The position numbers and the translations under genes are program-made. Of a stretch of DNA of 64,000 nucleotides, positions 24,058 through 32,107 are shown one piece after another (within the stretch, counting starts at the first letter, position 1; each line of letters begins with the position of its first letter). This DNA comes from GCA-003244245 sp036266995 (GTDB lineage Bacteria; Actinomycetota; Actinomycetes; Mycobacteriales; Pseudonocardiaceae), in contig DATAWX010000224.1 of the NCBI GenBank assembly GCA_036266995.1, positions 1 to 64,000 of the forward strand. The letters are read 5' to 3'. The notes beneath the pieces were generated by a model. The model had not been told where the DNA came from, made no database searches, and saw nothing but the letters and a program-made list of their open reading frames with translations.

Positions 24058-25590
24058 TCAGCCGCTCATGGCGGTGCTTCGGCGGGCTCCGGTGGTAGTG
24101 ATCCGGGCCGCGGCGAGCTTGCCGGAGATGATCGCGGTGGGCACCCCCACCCCAGGCGTCGTGCCGCATCCGGCGAGTACGACGTTGGTCCGGCCGCGCA
24201 CCAGGTTCGACGGACGGAACGGCCCGGTCTGGGCGAAGGTGTGCGCAGCCGAGAACGGGGTTCCGACCGCAAGTCCCTGCGCCGCCCACTCGGCGGGGGT
24301 GACCAACTGCTCGACCTCGATGGCGTCGCCCAAGTCGGCCAGTCCGCGCTGCTCCAGCGTGCCGACCAGCTCATCGCGGTAGGCGGATCCGAGACTGGCC
24401 CAGTTCAGCGGTGCGGTGCGCAGATTGGGGCACGGCGCGAGGATGTACAGCAGCTCGCGTCCCTCAGGCGCCAGGCTTGGGTCAGTGGCGGTGGGTCTGG
24501 TGACCAGCAGCGACGGGTCGGTCATGAGCTGCCCGCGGTAGATGATCTCGTCGAAGGTGCGTTCCCACTCGTCGCCGAAGAAGATCGTGTGATGGGCCAG
24601 CTCCGCCCAGCCCGGCCCGCTGCCCGGCCGGACACCAGCGTGCAGCACCACCGCTGAGGGTGACCAGCGCAGCGGCACCAGCCGCTGCGGGGCGCGGCCG
24701 AGTAACCGGTGCACCACGGGTAGGTCGGGGGTGAGGACCACTGCGTCGGCGCCTACCCGTTCGCCGTCGGCGGTATGCACCGCGGTGACCCGTTCCCCGA
24801 ATTGCTCCAGGCTGGTCACGGTCGTGTTGTAGCGAAACTCGGCGCCGGCGTCGGTGGCGGCGTCGGCCATTGCCTGCGGCAACGCCTGCATCCCACCGCG
24901 GGGAAACCAGACCCCGGCCACCGTGTCCATATAGGCGATCACCCCGTACGCGCCGAGCGCGCGCTGCGGGGGTACTCCGGCGTAGAGCGCCTGGAAGGAG
25001 AAGATCCGTTGCAGCCGCTTGTCGTGCAGGAATCGACCGACCTGGGCGCCCAGCCGGCCGAAACCTCCTAGCGCGGCCAGCGTGGCCAGATCTTTGACGG
25101 CGTCGCGGCTGGCGACGAGGTCCAGTGGGGAGTCGAAGTTTCCGCCGATGAACCGGCCGATCTCCACCTCGTAGAGCCGGGTCAGCCACCGTCGCAGCCG
25201 CCGGTAGCCGGTCGCTTCGGATGGGCCGGCGACCGATCGGACCTCCGCCTCCATCGCGTCGGCGTCGGTGTGTACGTCGATCACCGACCCGTCGGCGAAG
25301 CGGGCCCGGTAGGCCGGGTGCAGCGCCACCAGGTCCAGCCGGGCGGCCAGCGAGTCACCCACCGCGGCGAGCGCTTCGTCGACCAGCTCCGGCATGGTGA
25401 GAACGGTGGGACCGGTGTCGAGCCGGTAACCGGCGAGATCGCTGCGGCCGGCCCGCCCGCCTGGATGGGGCTGGGCCTCCAGCACGGTCACCCGCCTACC
25501 GGATCCGAGCAGGTGCAGCGCCGCCGACAGCCCGGCTAGCCCGGCACCGACGACGACGACATGATCGGTGGGTCCGGGCACGGTGCGCAC
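24058..25590 (-). CDS. crtI: Phytoene desaturase
   Basis: A CrtI-family FAD enzyme of 510 residues: N-terminal dinucleotide fold VVVVGAGLAGLSAALHLLG, GGRAGRSDLAGYRLDTGPTV, and a C-terminal FAD signature ending in LAGCGTTPGVGVPTAI. It introduces double bonds into phytoene. It lies 50 bp after the GGPP synthase gene and 7 bp before mptB. Start is a GTG. Confidence 0.9.
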   Translation of the reverse strand: MRTVPGPTDHVVVVGAGLAGLSAALHLLGSGRRVTVLEAQPHPGGRAGRSDLAGYRLDTGPTVLTMPELVDEALAAVGDSLAARLDLVALHPAYRARFADGSVIDVHTDADAMEAEVRSVAGPSEATGYRRLRRWLTRLYEVEIGRFIGGNFDSPLDLVASRDAVKDLATLAALGGFGRLGAQVGRFLHDKRLQRIFSFQALYAGVPPQRALGAYGVIAYMDTVAGVWFPRGGMQALPQAMADAATDAGAEFRYNTTVTSLEQFGERVTAVHTADGERVGADAVVLTPDLPVVHRLLGRAPQRLVPLRWSPSAVVLHAGVRPGSGPGWAELAHHTIFFGDEWERTFDEIIYRGQLMTDPSLLVTRPTATDPSLAPEGRELLYILAPCPNLRTAPLNWASLGSAYRDELVGTLEQRGLADLGDAIEVEQLVTPAEWAAQGLAVGTPFSAAHTFAQTGPFRPSNLVRGRTNVVLAGCGTTPGVGVPTAIISGKLAAARITTTGARRSTAMSG

Positions 25591-25639
25591 GAGTGCACGT
25601 TACGCCCGGACTCCGTACCGCATGCTGTCGCCTTGACCG

Positions 25640-26794
25640 TCAGCGCACTCGGCAGGTGGCTTGTGCGGCCAGCTCCGCCAGCCGGGCGCCGGCCGGTTCG
25701 GCCAGCTCAGCGGCGTGCAGGCTACTCAATGCTGAGGTGGTGAGCGTGGTGATCCGGCGCTCGACCTCGGCCACCGCGCCGAGCTCGATGAGCAGCTCAC
25801 GGACCTCGGTCACGGTGTGCCCGTCCACCTGAGGGTTCCCGATGGCGCCGCGCAGCAGATCAGCGGTCCCGGTCTGCCGCTTCTCATCGGCGGCCCGCAG
25901 GGCATAGGCCAACAGCAGAGTTCGCTTGCCCTCACGCAGGTCGTCGCCGGCCGGTTTGCCGGTGACCCCGGGGTCGCCGAACATACCCAGCAGGTCATCG
26001 CGAAGCTGGAAGGCGATGCCGATGTCGGCGCCGAACCGGCGGTAGGAGCGCACCAGGGCGGGGTCCGCTCCGGCGATCGCCGCACCCAGGTGCAGCGGGC
26101 GCTCGACGGTGTAAGCCGCGGTCTTGTACCGGTCGATCCGCAGCGCGGTCTCGGGCCTCTCGTCGCCGCTGGCCTGGGTGACCACGTCGAGGTATTGCCC
26201 GGCGAGCACCTCGGTGCGCATGGCCTGCCACACGACATGCGCTCGACTGAGCTGCTCCGGCCACAGATCCGATCCCCGCAACATGTCATCGGCCCAGGCC
26301 AACGCGATGTCACCGAGCAGGATGGCGGTGGCCGCGCCGAACCGTTCCGGTGCGCCCAACCACCCGGCCGCGCGATGCTGGGCCGCGAAGTCGACGTGCA
26401 TGGTCGGTGCGCCTCGCCGGGTGGTGGAAGCGTCGATCAGGTCGTCATGCACCAGGGCGCAGGCCTGGATCAGCTCCAACGAGCTCACCGCCCGCAGCAC
26501 CGCCCGGACGTGTGGGTCGTCGGGGGAGCCGCCCGCTCCTCGCCAGCCCCACCAGGCGAAAGTCGGGCGTAGCCGCTTGCCGGGGCCGAGAACGAAATCA
26601 CTCAGCGAGTCGACCGCGGCGGCGAACTGCGGGTCGATCCGGGCCGCCTCATCGCGCTTGCTCTGCAGGAAGGAGGCAAGCTCGTGGTGGACTTCGGCGC
26701 GGAGGTCGTCATCGAGCGGATGCACCTGCTGATCTTCCGCTACCTCGGTGACGGTCCGAGTGCGGGTTGGGCGGGCGGCGTTCCGCTGCGCCAT
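25640..26794 (-). CDS. Polyprenyl diphosphate synthase (GGPP synthase, IdsA2-like)
   Basis: An all-alpha trans-prenyltransferase with the first Asp-rich motif VHDDLIDASTTRRG and a second site QLRDDLLGMFGD. I chose the ATG at 26794 because GGAGG stands 4 nt upstream; the longer frame adds 14 unlikely residues. It heads the operon with crtI, mptB and crtB and should supply GGPP. Together with divergent metF the layout is that of mycobacterial idsA2-metF (Rv2173-Rv2172c). Confidence 0.85.
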   Translation of the reverse strand: MAQRNAARPTRTRTVTEVAEDQQVHPLDDDLRAEVHHELASFLQSKRDEAARIDPQFAAAVDSLSDFVLGPGKRLRPTFAWWGWRGAGGSPDDPHVRAVLRAVSSLELIQACALVHDDLIDASTTRRGAPTMHVDFAAQHRAAGWLGAPERFGAATAILLGDIALAWADDMLRGSDLWPEQLSRAHVVWQAMRTEVLAGQYLDVVTQASGDERPETALRIDRYKTAAYTVERPLHLGAAIAGADPALVRSYRRFGADIGIAFQLRDDLLGMFGDPGVTGKPAGDDLREGKRTLLLAYALRAADEKRQTGTADLLRGAIGNPQVDGHTVTEVRELLIELGAVAEVERRITTLTTSALSSLHAAELAEPAGARLAELAAQATCRVR

Positions 26795-26987
26795 CGAACC
26801 TCCATGCGTATCGTGGTGACTGCACCGCGTAGCCACGCTCTCACTCGCTGTGTATATCGACGATAGGGCTTGTTCCTGCCGGTACGTGCCCGAGTTCGGT
26901 CGCCGCGGGGTCCCGGTTCGGTTTGGCCGCGTGCATGCGTCGCTCCGACGAGCCTTCTCCGCAACCCGGCCTCGCTAGAGTGGCTGC

Positions 26988-27893
26988 ATGACGGCCATCA
27001 TCGACCGGCTCGGCGGAGACCGCCCGGTGTTCTCAGTGGAGTTCTTCCCGCCCCGCGACGACGCCGGGGAGAGTCAGCTGTGGCAAACGGTGCGCGACTT
27101 CGAGCCGCTGGACCCCGCCTTCGTCTCGGTGACCTATGGCGCCGGGGGGTCCAGCCGGGATCGCACGGTGCGGATCACCGGGCGGATCGCGCAGCAGACC
27201 CCTCTGGTCGCGATGGCGCACCTCACCGCGGTGAACCATTCGGTGGACGAACTACGGAAGGTGATCGACAGCTACGCCGAGGCCGGGATCCGCAACGTGT
27301 TGGCGCTGCGTGGGGATCCGCCGGGCGACCCGCTCGGGGACTGGGTGGCGCACCCAGAGGGCGTGCAGTACGCGCAGGACCTGGTCCGCCTGGTCCGGTC
27401 GCTCGGCGACTTCTGCATCGGTGTGGCTGCGTTCCCTGAGCGCCACCCGCGGTCGCTCGGCGCCGAGTCCGACGTACGGTACCTGGTGGCCAAACTGCGA
27501 GCCGGCGCTCAGTTCGCGATCACCCAGATGTTCTTCCGCGCGGAGGACTACCTGCGACTGCGGGACCGGGTAGCCGCCGCGGGTGCGGATATGGCGACGG
27601 TGCCGATCCTGGCCGGGGTGATGCCGATCACCACGTTGCGTGGCGTGCAGAAGATGGCTGAGCTGTCCGGCTGCACCATCCCCACGGCGGTGCGCGAGCG
27701 ACTGGTCGCGGTGGGTGACGATCCTGCCGCGATCCGGCAGGTGGGGGTGGACGTTGCGAGCGAGTTGTGCGAACAGTTGCTCGCTGAAGGCGCGCCAGGC
27801 CTGCACTTCTACTCGCTCAACCGCTCCCGCTCCACCCACGCCGTCCTGGCCCGCCTCGGCATGGCGCGGGTGCGCTCAGTCCCGGGTTGCTGA
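26988..27893 (+). CDS. metF: 5,10-methylenetetrahydrofolate reductase
   Basis: The 301-residue protein has the MetF signature: FSVEFFPPRDD near residue 16, FVSVTYGAGGS, VAMAHLTAVNHS, NVLALRGDPP, KLRAGAQFAITQMFF, and a C-terminal GLHFYSLNRS. It makes methyl-tetrahydrofolate for methionine synthesis. It is transcribed divergently from the prenyl synthase. Its stop is only 6 bp from the 3' end of an AT-richer foreign-looking gene. Confidence 0.9.
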   Translation: MTAIIDRLGGDRPVFSVEFFPPRDDAGESQLWQTVRDFEPLDPAFVSVTYGAGGSSRDRTVRITGRIAQQTPLVAMAHLTAVNHSVDELRKVIDSYAEAGIRNVLALRGDPPGDPLGDWVAHPEGVQYAQDLVRLVRSLGDFCIGVAAFPERHPRSLGAESDVRYLVAKLRAGAQFAITQMFFRAEDYLRLRDRVAAAGADMATVPILAGVMPITTLRGVQKMAELSGCTIPTAVRERLVAVGDDPAAIRQVGVDVASELCEQLLAEGAPGLHFYSLNRSRSTHAVLARLGMARVRSVPGC

Positions 27894-27899
27894 GCGACG

Positions 27900-29285
27900 T
27901 CAGCCGTTGATTACTTCCCGCACAAAGGCTGCGCGACTCTCGAGTGCCTCATAAGCCAGGAGCCGGAACGCGGGTGAACGGGCAGTCTGATCAACGCGGC
28001 AGGCTGCATCCAGGTTTTCGAGGACGTCTTCTGCGGCATATTCGCGAGTCTGGAAAGAAACACTCGCCTTCTCGAAGCGAGTAGGCCAGTCGAGGTCGCG
28101 CCGAAGGTTGACTTCAAGCACCGCTCCGAGTGGATGGTGCCGGAATCGCTCGGGTTGGGATAGGAGCTCCTTGAGCGCTCGTGCGGTCCCCGGCCCGTGG
28201 ATCCCCCCACAAATGACTGCGCGATATCTGCCCGTCTTGCAGTAGGGATTACGAGCCAAAGTCACGACGGAAAAGTCGTTGGAGCCATGCGTAATTTGAG
28301 CGTGATGTTCTTGATCGGCCGGATCTATGATACCGAGCGTGCGAAACTTGTTCATCAGAGCCTTCGCCGTAGATCCATCAAGAACCTTTCTAGCCAACTC
28401 TTCTGCTCGCCCGAACAGGCGCTGGTCGGAATCGTCTCCAATATTTTTCGTCGCACCGTCTGAGTTGAGCGACTGAGCAATGTTCCAGAACAAGTTCGCG
28501 AACGTTTCATCTTGCATGCGCGGATCGAGTCGGAACTGCTCATCGCGAGCCACGACATCGTCGTCGATCCTAAAAGGAAAGATCGCATCGTTTTTGTTCA
28601 GAATTCTTGCTCCCCAGTTGACCGCTGGACTGCCAACGATCAATAAGTTGCTCTCGGCGAGTTCTGGCATCGCCTCAAGGTAATCAAGAGGCATACGCAC
28701 CAGCAGCTTGTCTGATCTGATGACTGAGTGCTGCATAGTTTTGCCAAGATAGCTGACATACATGGCATCTGTCATGGAACCTGAATAGATCAGACAATCG
28801 GCAGCGCTCTGTGCGCGCGGTTCACGGCGGTCTCCCAGAATGATCGTCAGGGGATCATTTCCGGGGAAGTTTGCCAGGGAACCAAGAGGTGTTTTGTTTG
28901 TTTTTCGAGCGTCGTCGCGCGGCGGGCATAAAAGAGAATCGAGTGCTTGGTTAAAGATCTCCGGCTTGTCCCGCACGTCATGCTCAGCGCGAGCGAGGAG
29001 CCAGTCGGTCAGCCATTGCGAGAGTTCGCCGGGGTCAGGTGCAGCGTGGACGCGATCGTTCCGGAGACTCTGGTAGAGCTCATTGAGCACTGACAGACCG
29101 GGAAGTTGTACGCCGTTCTCGAACAAGCTGATCTGCTGCGCGGTCCGAGCGGGTTCAAACTGGTGAGCAAGCCACCGTTGGGTAGGTGTGCTCCCATCGG
29201 CGGGTCTCGCCTGCTCGCGAGCGTGCTTGATCCGATGGCCGAGTCGCCGCGCGGCCGGGTTGGGCAGCTGCAACGCCACTGCCAT
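27900..29285 (-). CDS. XRE-type HTH protein with unassigned Rossmann-like C-terminal region
   Basis: I chose the ATG at 29285, giving 461 residues. Residues ~15-75 form an XRE-like helix-turn-helix (LGHRIKHAREQ ... QQISLFENGVQLPGLSVLNEL). The rest has alternating strand-helix segments with LTIILGDRR at about 146, NLLIVGSPAVNWGARILN near 213-230 and YRAVICGGIHGPGTARALKE near 354-373. This resembles nucleotide- or ligand-sensing Rossmann folds, but I recognise no named family. By eye the gene is clearly more AT-rich than both neighbours. It is divergent from a small membrane SH3-like protein. A sensor-regulator role is inference. Confidence 0.55.
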   Translation of the reverse strand: MAVALQLPNPAARRLGHRIKHAREQARPADGSTPTQRWLAHQFEPARTAQQISLFENGVQLPGLSVLNELYQSLRNDRVHAAPDPGELSQWLTDWLLARAEHDVRDKPEIFNQALDSLLCPPRDDARKTNKTPLGSLANFPGNDPLTIILGDRREPRAQSAADCLIYSGSMTDAMYVSYLGKTMQHSVIRSDKLLVRMPLDYLEAMPELAESNLLIVGSPAVNWGARILNKNDAIFPFRIDDDVVARDEQFRLDPRMQDETFANLFWNIAQSLNSDGATKNIGDDSDQRLFGRAEELARKVLDGSTAKALMNKFRTLGIIDPADQEHHAQITHGSNDFSVVTLARNPYCKTGRYRAVICGGIHGPGTARALKELLSQPERFRHHPLGAVLEVNLRRDLDWPTRFEKASVSFQTREYAAEDVLENLDAACRVDQTARSPAFRLLAYEALESRAAFVREVING

Positions 29286-29481
29286 CACCACCAGACGGGT
29301 AGTCGAGCAACTGTCGAGTTGATTGTAGCTCAAGATGCAACTGTTTGAGGAGAGAAGTTCGCGCACGGTATCAACTCTGTGATTGACCGCGCTCGCTGGC
29401 ATGGTGGAAGCTGAGTCGTCATGTTGGCGATACGACCGATCGTGCCCGGCTGCGGGCCCAGTGCCATGGGAGGAGGTCGCG

Positions 29482-29982
29482 ATGTGGTTCGAGTGGCGCC
29501 CGGCGAGCAGGTCGGCCCGCACGCCAGACTGGCCAGCGGTTAAGCGCGCGGATGAGGCAGGTCGGCCACACGCCCCGTTGGGGCGAGACGCGCTGCTCGG
29601 CTTCTGGGGCTTGGTTATCTCGGCCGTGATCACCGCATCGGTGCCGCTGGTGCTGAATGATCGGGACTCAGGTCTGCAACTGCGGCCAACCGAGCCCATG
29701 GTGACGGCGCTCACGGTGCAGACCCATGGCGAGGCATGGCTGTATCTCGAGCCGTCGACGAAGTCTGTTGCTCTGTTCCACCTGCTCGATGGCGAAGACG
29801 TCGATGTTGTGTGCCAGCGACGTGAGGGTGAGATCGTCTACGACCCGAACCCGCAGCGCGGCCAACTCGCTCAGTGGCCAGTGTGGGACCGACTGTTGAA
29901 CGGCTTCTGGTTGCCAGATTTGGCGACATCGTTGCCGAAGGTGCCAGGTGGCACGCCTCCAGGATGCGTGCCGAGATGCTGA
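29482..29982 (+). CDS. Small single-pass membrane protein with SH3-like extracellular domain
   Basis: The ATG at 29482 has GGAGG 5 nt upstream and gives 166 residues. A hydrophobic helix spans about 38-58 (LLGFWGLVISAVITASVPLVL). After it comes a beta-rich stretch resembling a bacterial SH3 domain (LTVQTHGEAWLYLEPS, LLDGEDVDVVCQRRE, WDRLLNGFWLPD). It probably sits in the membrane with the domain outside. It is divergent from the XRE/Rossmann gene and may belong to the same transferred module. Confidence 0.5.
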   Translation: MWFEWRPASRSARTPDWPAVKRADEAGRPHAPLGRDALLGFWGLVISAVITASVPLVLNDRDSGLQLRPTEPMVTALTVQTHGEAWLYLEPSTKSVALFHLLDGEDVDVVCQRREGEIVYDPNPQRGQLAQWPVWDRLLNGFWLPDLATSLPKVPGGTPPGCVPRC

Positions 29983-30009
29983 GGTATCGGCTCGGCACGC
30001 GGGCCGGGG

Positions 30010-30570
30010 CTAGAGCGGCAGCGTGCGCACCAGCACGGCGAACTCCCGGGAGTCTCCGGTGAAGTGGTAGTGCCGAAGCAGATCGGTGAATCCGAGCCGA
30101 CGGTAGAGCCGCCATGCCCTGGTGGGCCCCTCGGGGGTGGACAGCAATGCGCGCGGGGCGTCCACTCTGGAGAGTAGCTCGGTGAGCAGCGCCTTACCGA
30201 TGCCCCTGCCTTGAGCGTCCGGGTGCACATGCAGTTCGGTGAGCTCGAAGTAGTCGGCGAGTTCGTCCTGGGCACTGCGCCGATCGATCTGCGTGAGCCC
30301 GCGGTGGACCTCGTCATGCCACCACTGCCCGGGAGCACCGCGGTATCCGTAGCCGATGCCCACCAGGGCGTCCGCGTCGAAGGCGGCCATGCACAACCAG
30401 CCGGACCGCAGCATGTGTTCCCGCCACATCGGACTCCGATGCCGCGCGGTGCCGGGCGGGTAGTGCATGGCCGTGACATAGATTCGCAGCGCCTCATCAA
30501 GCCGCAGGCGCAATTGCTGGGCCGTCAGTTCAGCCAGCTGCGCTGGTTCGCGGATGGGCATCGCGGTCAT
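30010..30570 (-). CDS. GNAT-family N-acetyltransferase
   Basis: A 186-residue GNAT protein with the acetyl-CoA-binding loop QGRGIGKALL preceded by ELTELHVHPD, and a closing LYRRLGFTDLLR. A GGAGG precedes the ATG. Its position near metF and the prenyl synthase matches the mycobacterial Rv2170 gene, a GNAT enzyme. The XRE/SH3 module interrupts that neighbourhood. Substrate not shown. Confidence 0.8.
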   Translation of the reverse strand: MTAMPIREPAQLAELTAQQLRLRLDEALRIYVTAMHYPPGTARHRSPMWREHMLRSGWLCMAAFDADALVGIGYGYRGAPGQWWHDEVHRGLTQIDRRSAQDELADYFELTELHVHPDAQGRGIGKALLTELLSRVDAPRALLSTPEGPTRAWRLYRRLGFTDLLRHYHFTGDSREFAVLVRTLPL

Positions 30571-30721
30571 CGCTGACCTCCAGTATCGGCCGACGTCGCT
30601 GCGAAGCGGGTGGCGTCCACAGAGTGCCTGAATTCCAGCAGACCGCGCCAGGTGTCGAGCCGCGCCGGCGGAGATTGGTACTTGACGGGACCGAGCGTCG
30701 AGGGGTTACCCTTCAACTGTG

Positions 30722-30737
30722 TCGAACATATGTTCGA
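30722..30737. promoter_or_regulatory. LexA-binding SOS box
   Basis: TCGAACATATGTTCGA is a perfect match to the actinobacterial SOS consensus TCGAAC-N4-GTTCGA. It lies 125 bp before the GTG of the HEPN gene and 151 bp before the divergent GNAT gene. Direction is uncertain, but the HEPN pair on the + strand is the more likely target. Confidence 0.85.
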
Positions 30738-30862
30738 ACAAGGTCCGGCGGTGGGGCGGGGGAAGCGCACCGCCGCCGGACTCCGCCGACTTCCCCACGG
30801 CAGAGCCGATCCGTTGTCGTCAACCCAGGTCGCCGATCCCGACTCCCGACCAGGAGGCCGAA

Positions 30863-31324
30863 GTGCCCGCCGTTGCTCCCCCCACCACAGCCCACGTGTC
30901 ACGGTATGACCGCCCCAAGCACAACAGGCCGAAGTACGAACGACGCAGTTACCGGCTACCCAGCGTACGTGTGCTGTTTGAGCAGGCTCGACAGGGACTG
31001 CTCGACGCCGAGTACGCCGCACGTCCAGTAGATCGCTACGCCCAGGCGCACCTCGCGGCGCTGCGTGCCGCGGCGGCTGTCCTGGCGGCGCGGGCCCGAC
31101 CGCGCAACCGCGCCCAACCGACCAGCGCATGGACGCTGCTGGCCACAGTGGCGCCGGAACTGGCGGAATGGTCGGCGTTCTTTGCCGCCAGTTCGGCTAC
31201 CCGGGCCGCTGCCGAGGCCGGTGTCCACCGCCTGGTGACGGCTCGCGACGCCGACGACCTCGTCCGGCAAGCCGGCGAGTTTCTCGCCCTCGCGAGCCAT
31301 ACGGTGGCGAGGACCTCCCCATGA
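30863..31324 (+). CDS. SAV_6107-type HEPN domain protein
   Basis: An all-helical protein of 153 residues. The segment SVRVLFEQARQGLLDAEYA and RYAQAHLAALRAAAAVLAA matches the SAV_6107-type HEPN family, and the RYAQAH hexamer fits the Rx4-6H motif of HEPN ribonucleases. I chose the GTG at 30863 because AGGAGG stands 5 nt upstream. An SOS box lies upstream. Its stop overlaps the next gene by 4 bp. RNase activity is not proven for this family. Confidence 0.65.
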   Translation: MPAVAPPTTAHVSRYDRPKHNRPKYERRSYRLPSVRVLFEQARQGLLDAEYAARPVDRYAQAHLAALRAAAAVLAARARPRNRAQPTSAWTLLATVAPELAEWSAFFAASSATRAAAEAGVHRLVTARDADDLVRQAGEFLALASHTVARTSP

Positions 31325-32094
31325 CGGCCCCGCGGCCGTTGATCGACTACGGCCGGATGCTGGACGTGATCGGGATAGAGGCCGACTTGATGCTCGGCGC
31401 GGCCGAGTCAGCGTTGCCGTCCGCGGCACAGGCCGAGGTACCAGGCTGTCCTGATCTCACCCTGGCTGAGACCCTGCGGCACGTGGGCAGCGTGCACCGG
31501 GCGACCACGCTGTGGGTACGAGACGGGCACCGTCCCGAACAGTGGCAGCGATCACCGTCAGACGACGATCTGGTCGGTTTCGTCCGAACCGGCGTCAATG
31601 AGTTGCTGACGGAGCTGGGTCGCCATGAGCCGGCCGAACCTTGCGACACCTGGTGGCCTGCCGATCGCACACACGGCTTCTGGTGGCGTCGGATGGTTCA
31701 CGAGACCACCATTCACCGGGTCGACGTCGAGGCTGCTGCTGGTGGCCCGGTACATTCCATCGACCCTGAGCTGGCCCTCGATGGCATCGATGAACTGCTG
31801 TTTCTGTGGTTCGGTCACCGTCTCGGCGAGCTGGGGATGTCCTCGCCCCAGCAAGGCGCGGTTGCTCTGTCCGCTGCGGATCGCCGCTGGTTGGCGATCT
31901 TCGAGCCGGGCTGCTCGATCGCTCGGCGGGTCGAGGAGGCCGACGCTCGATCGGCGGACGCGATGGTCAGCGGCGATCCCATGGAGATCTACCTCTGGTC
32001 TTGGGGCCGGCTGCCCGATCAGTCGGTGCGGATCACCGGCGACCAGGATGCCGTCGGCCAGCTCTGGACGTTGTTGCGCCCGGCAACGCAGTGA
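31321..32094 (+). CDS. Maleylpyruvate isomerase/DinB-like mycothiol-dependent family protein
   Basis: A four-helix DinB-like N-terminal domain (LTLAETLRHVGSVHRAT, WWRRMVHETTIHRVDVEAA) and a C-terminal MDMPI-type domain (IYLWSWGRLPDQSVRITGD) identify the mycothiol-dependent maleylpyruvate isomerase family. Most members in actinobacteria have unknown substrates. The candidate metal ligands are the His in RHVGSVH and the HETTIHRVD histidines. Its start overlaps the HEPN gene by 4 bp, so it is likely under the same SOS box. Confidence 0.8.
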   Translation: MTAPRPLIDYGRMLDVIGIEADLMLGAAESALPSAAQAEVPGCPDLTLAETLRHVGSVHRATTLWVRDGHRPEQWQRSPSDDDLVGFVRTGVNELLTELGRHEPAEPCDTWWPADRTHGFWWRRMVHETTIHRVDVEAAAGGPVHSIDPELALDGIDELLFLWFGHRLGELGMSSPQQGAVALSAADRRWLAIFEPGCSIARRVEEADARSADAMVSGDPMEIYLWSWGRLPDQSVRITGDQDAVGQLWTLLRPATQ

Positions 32095-32107
32095 GCCGGT
32101 CAGTCCC

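Noticed and set aside
28197..29348. Short + strand frames inside the XRE/Rossmann gene
   Set aside because: None has a recognisable domain, and the minus strand gives one long coherent protein.
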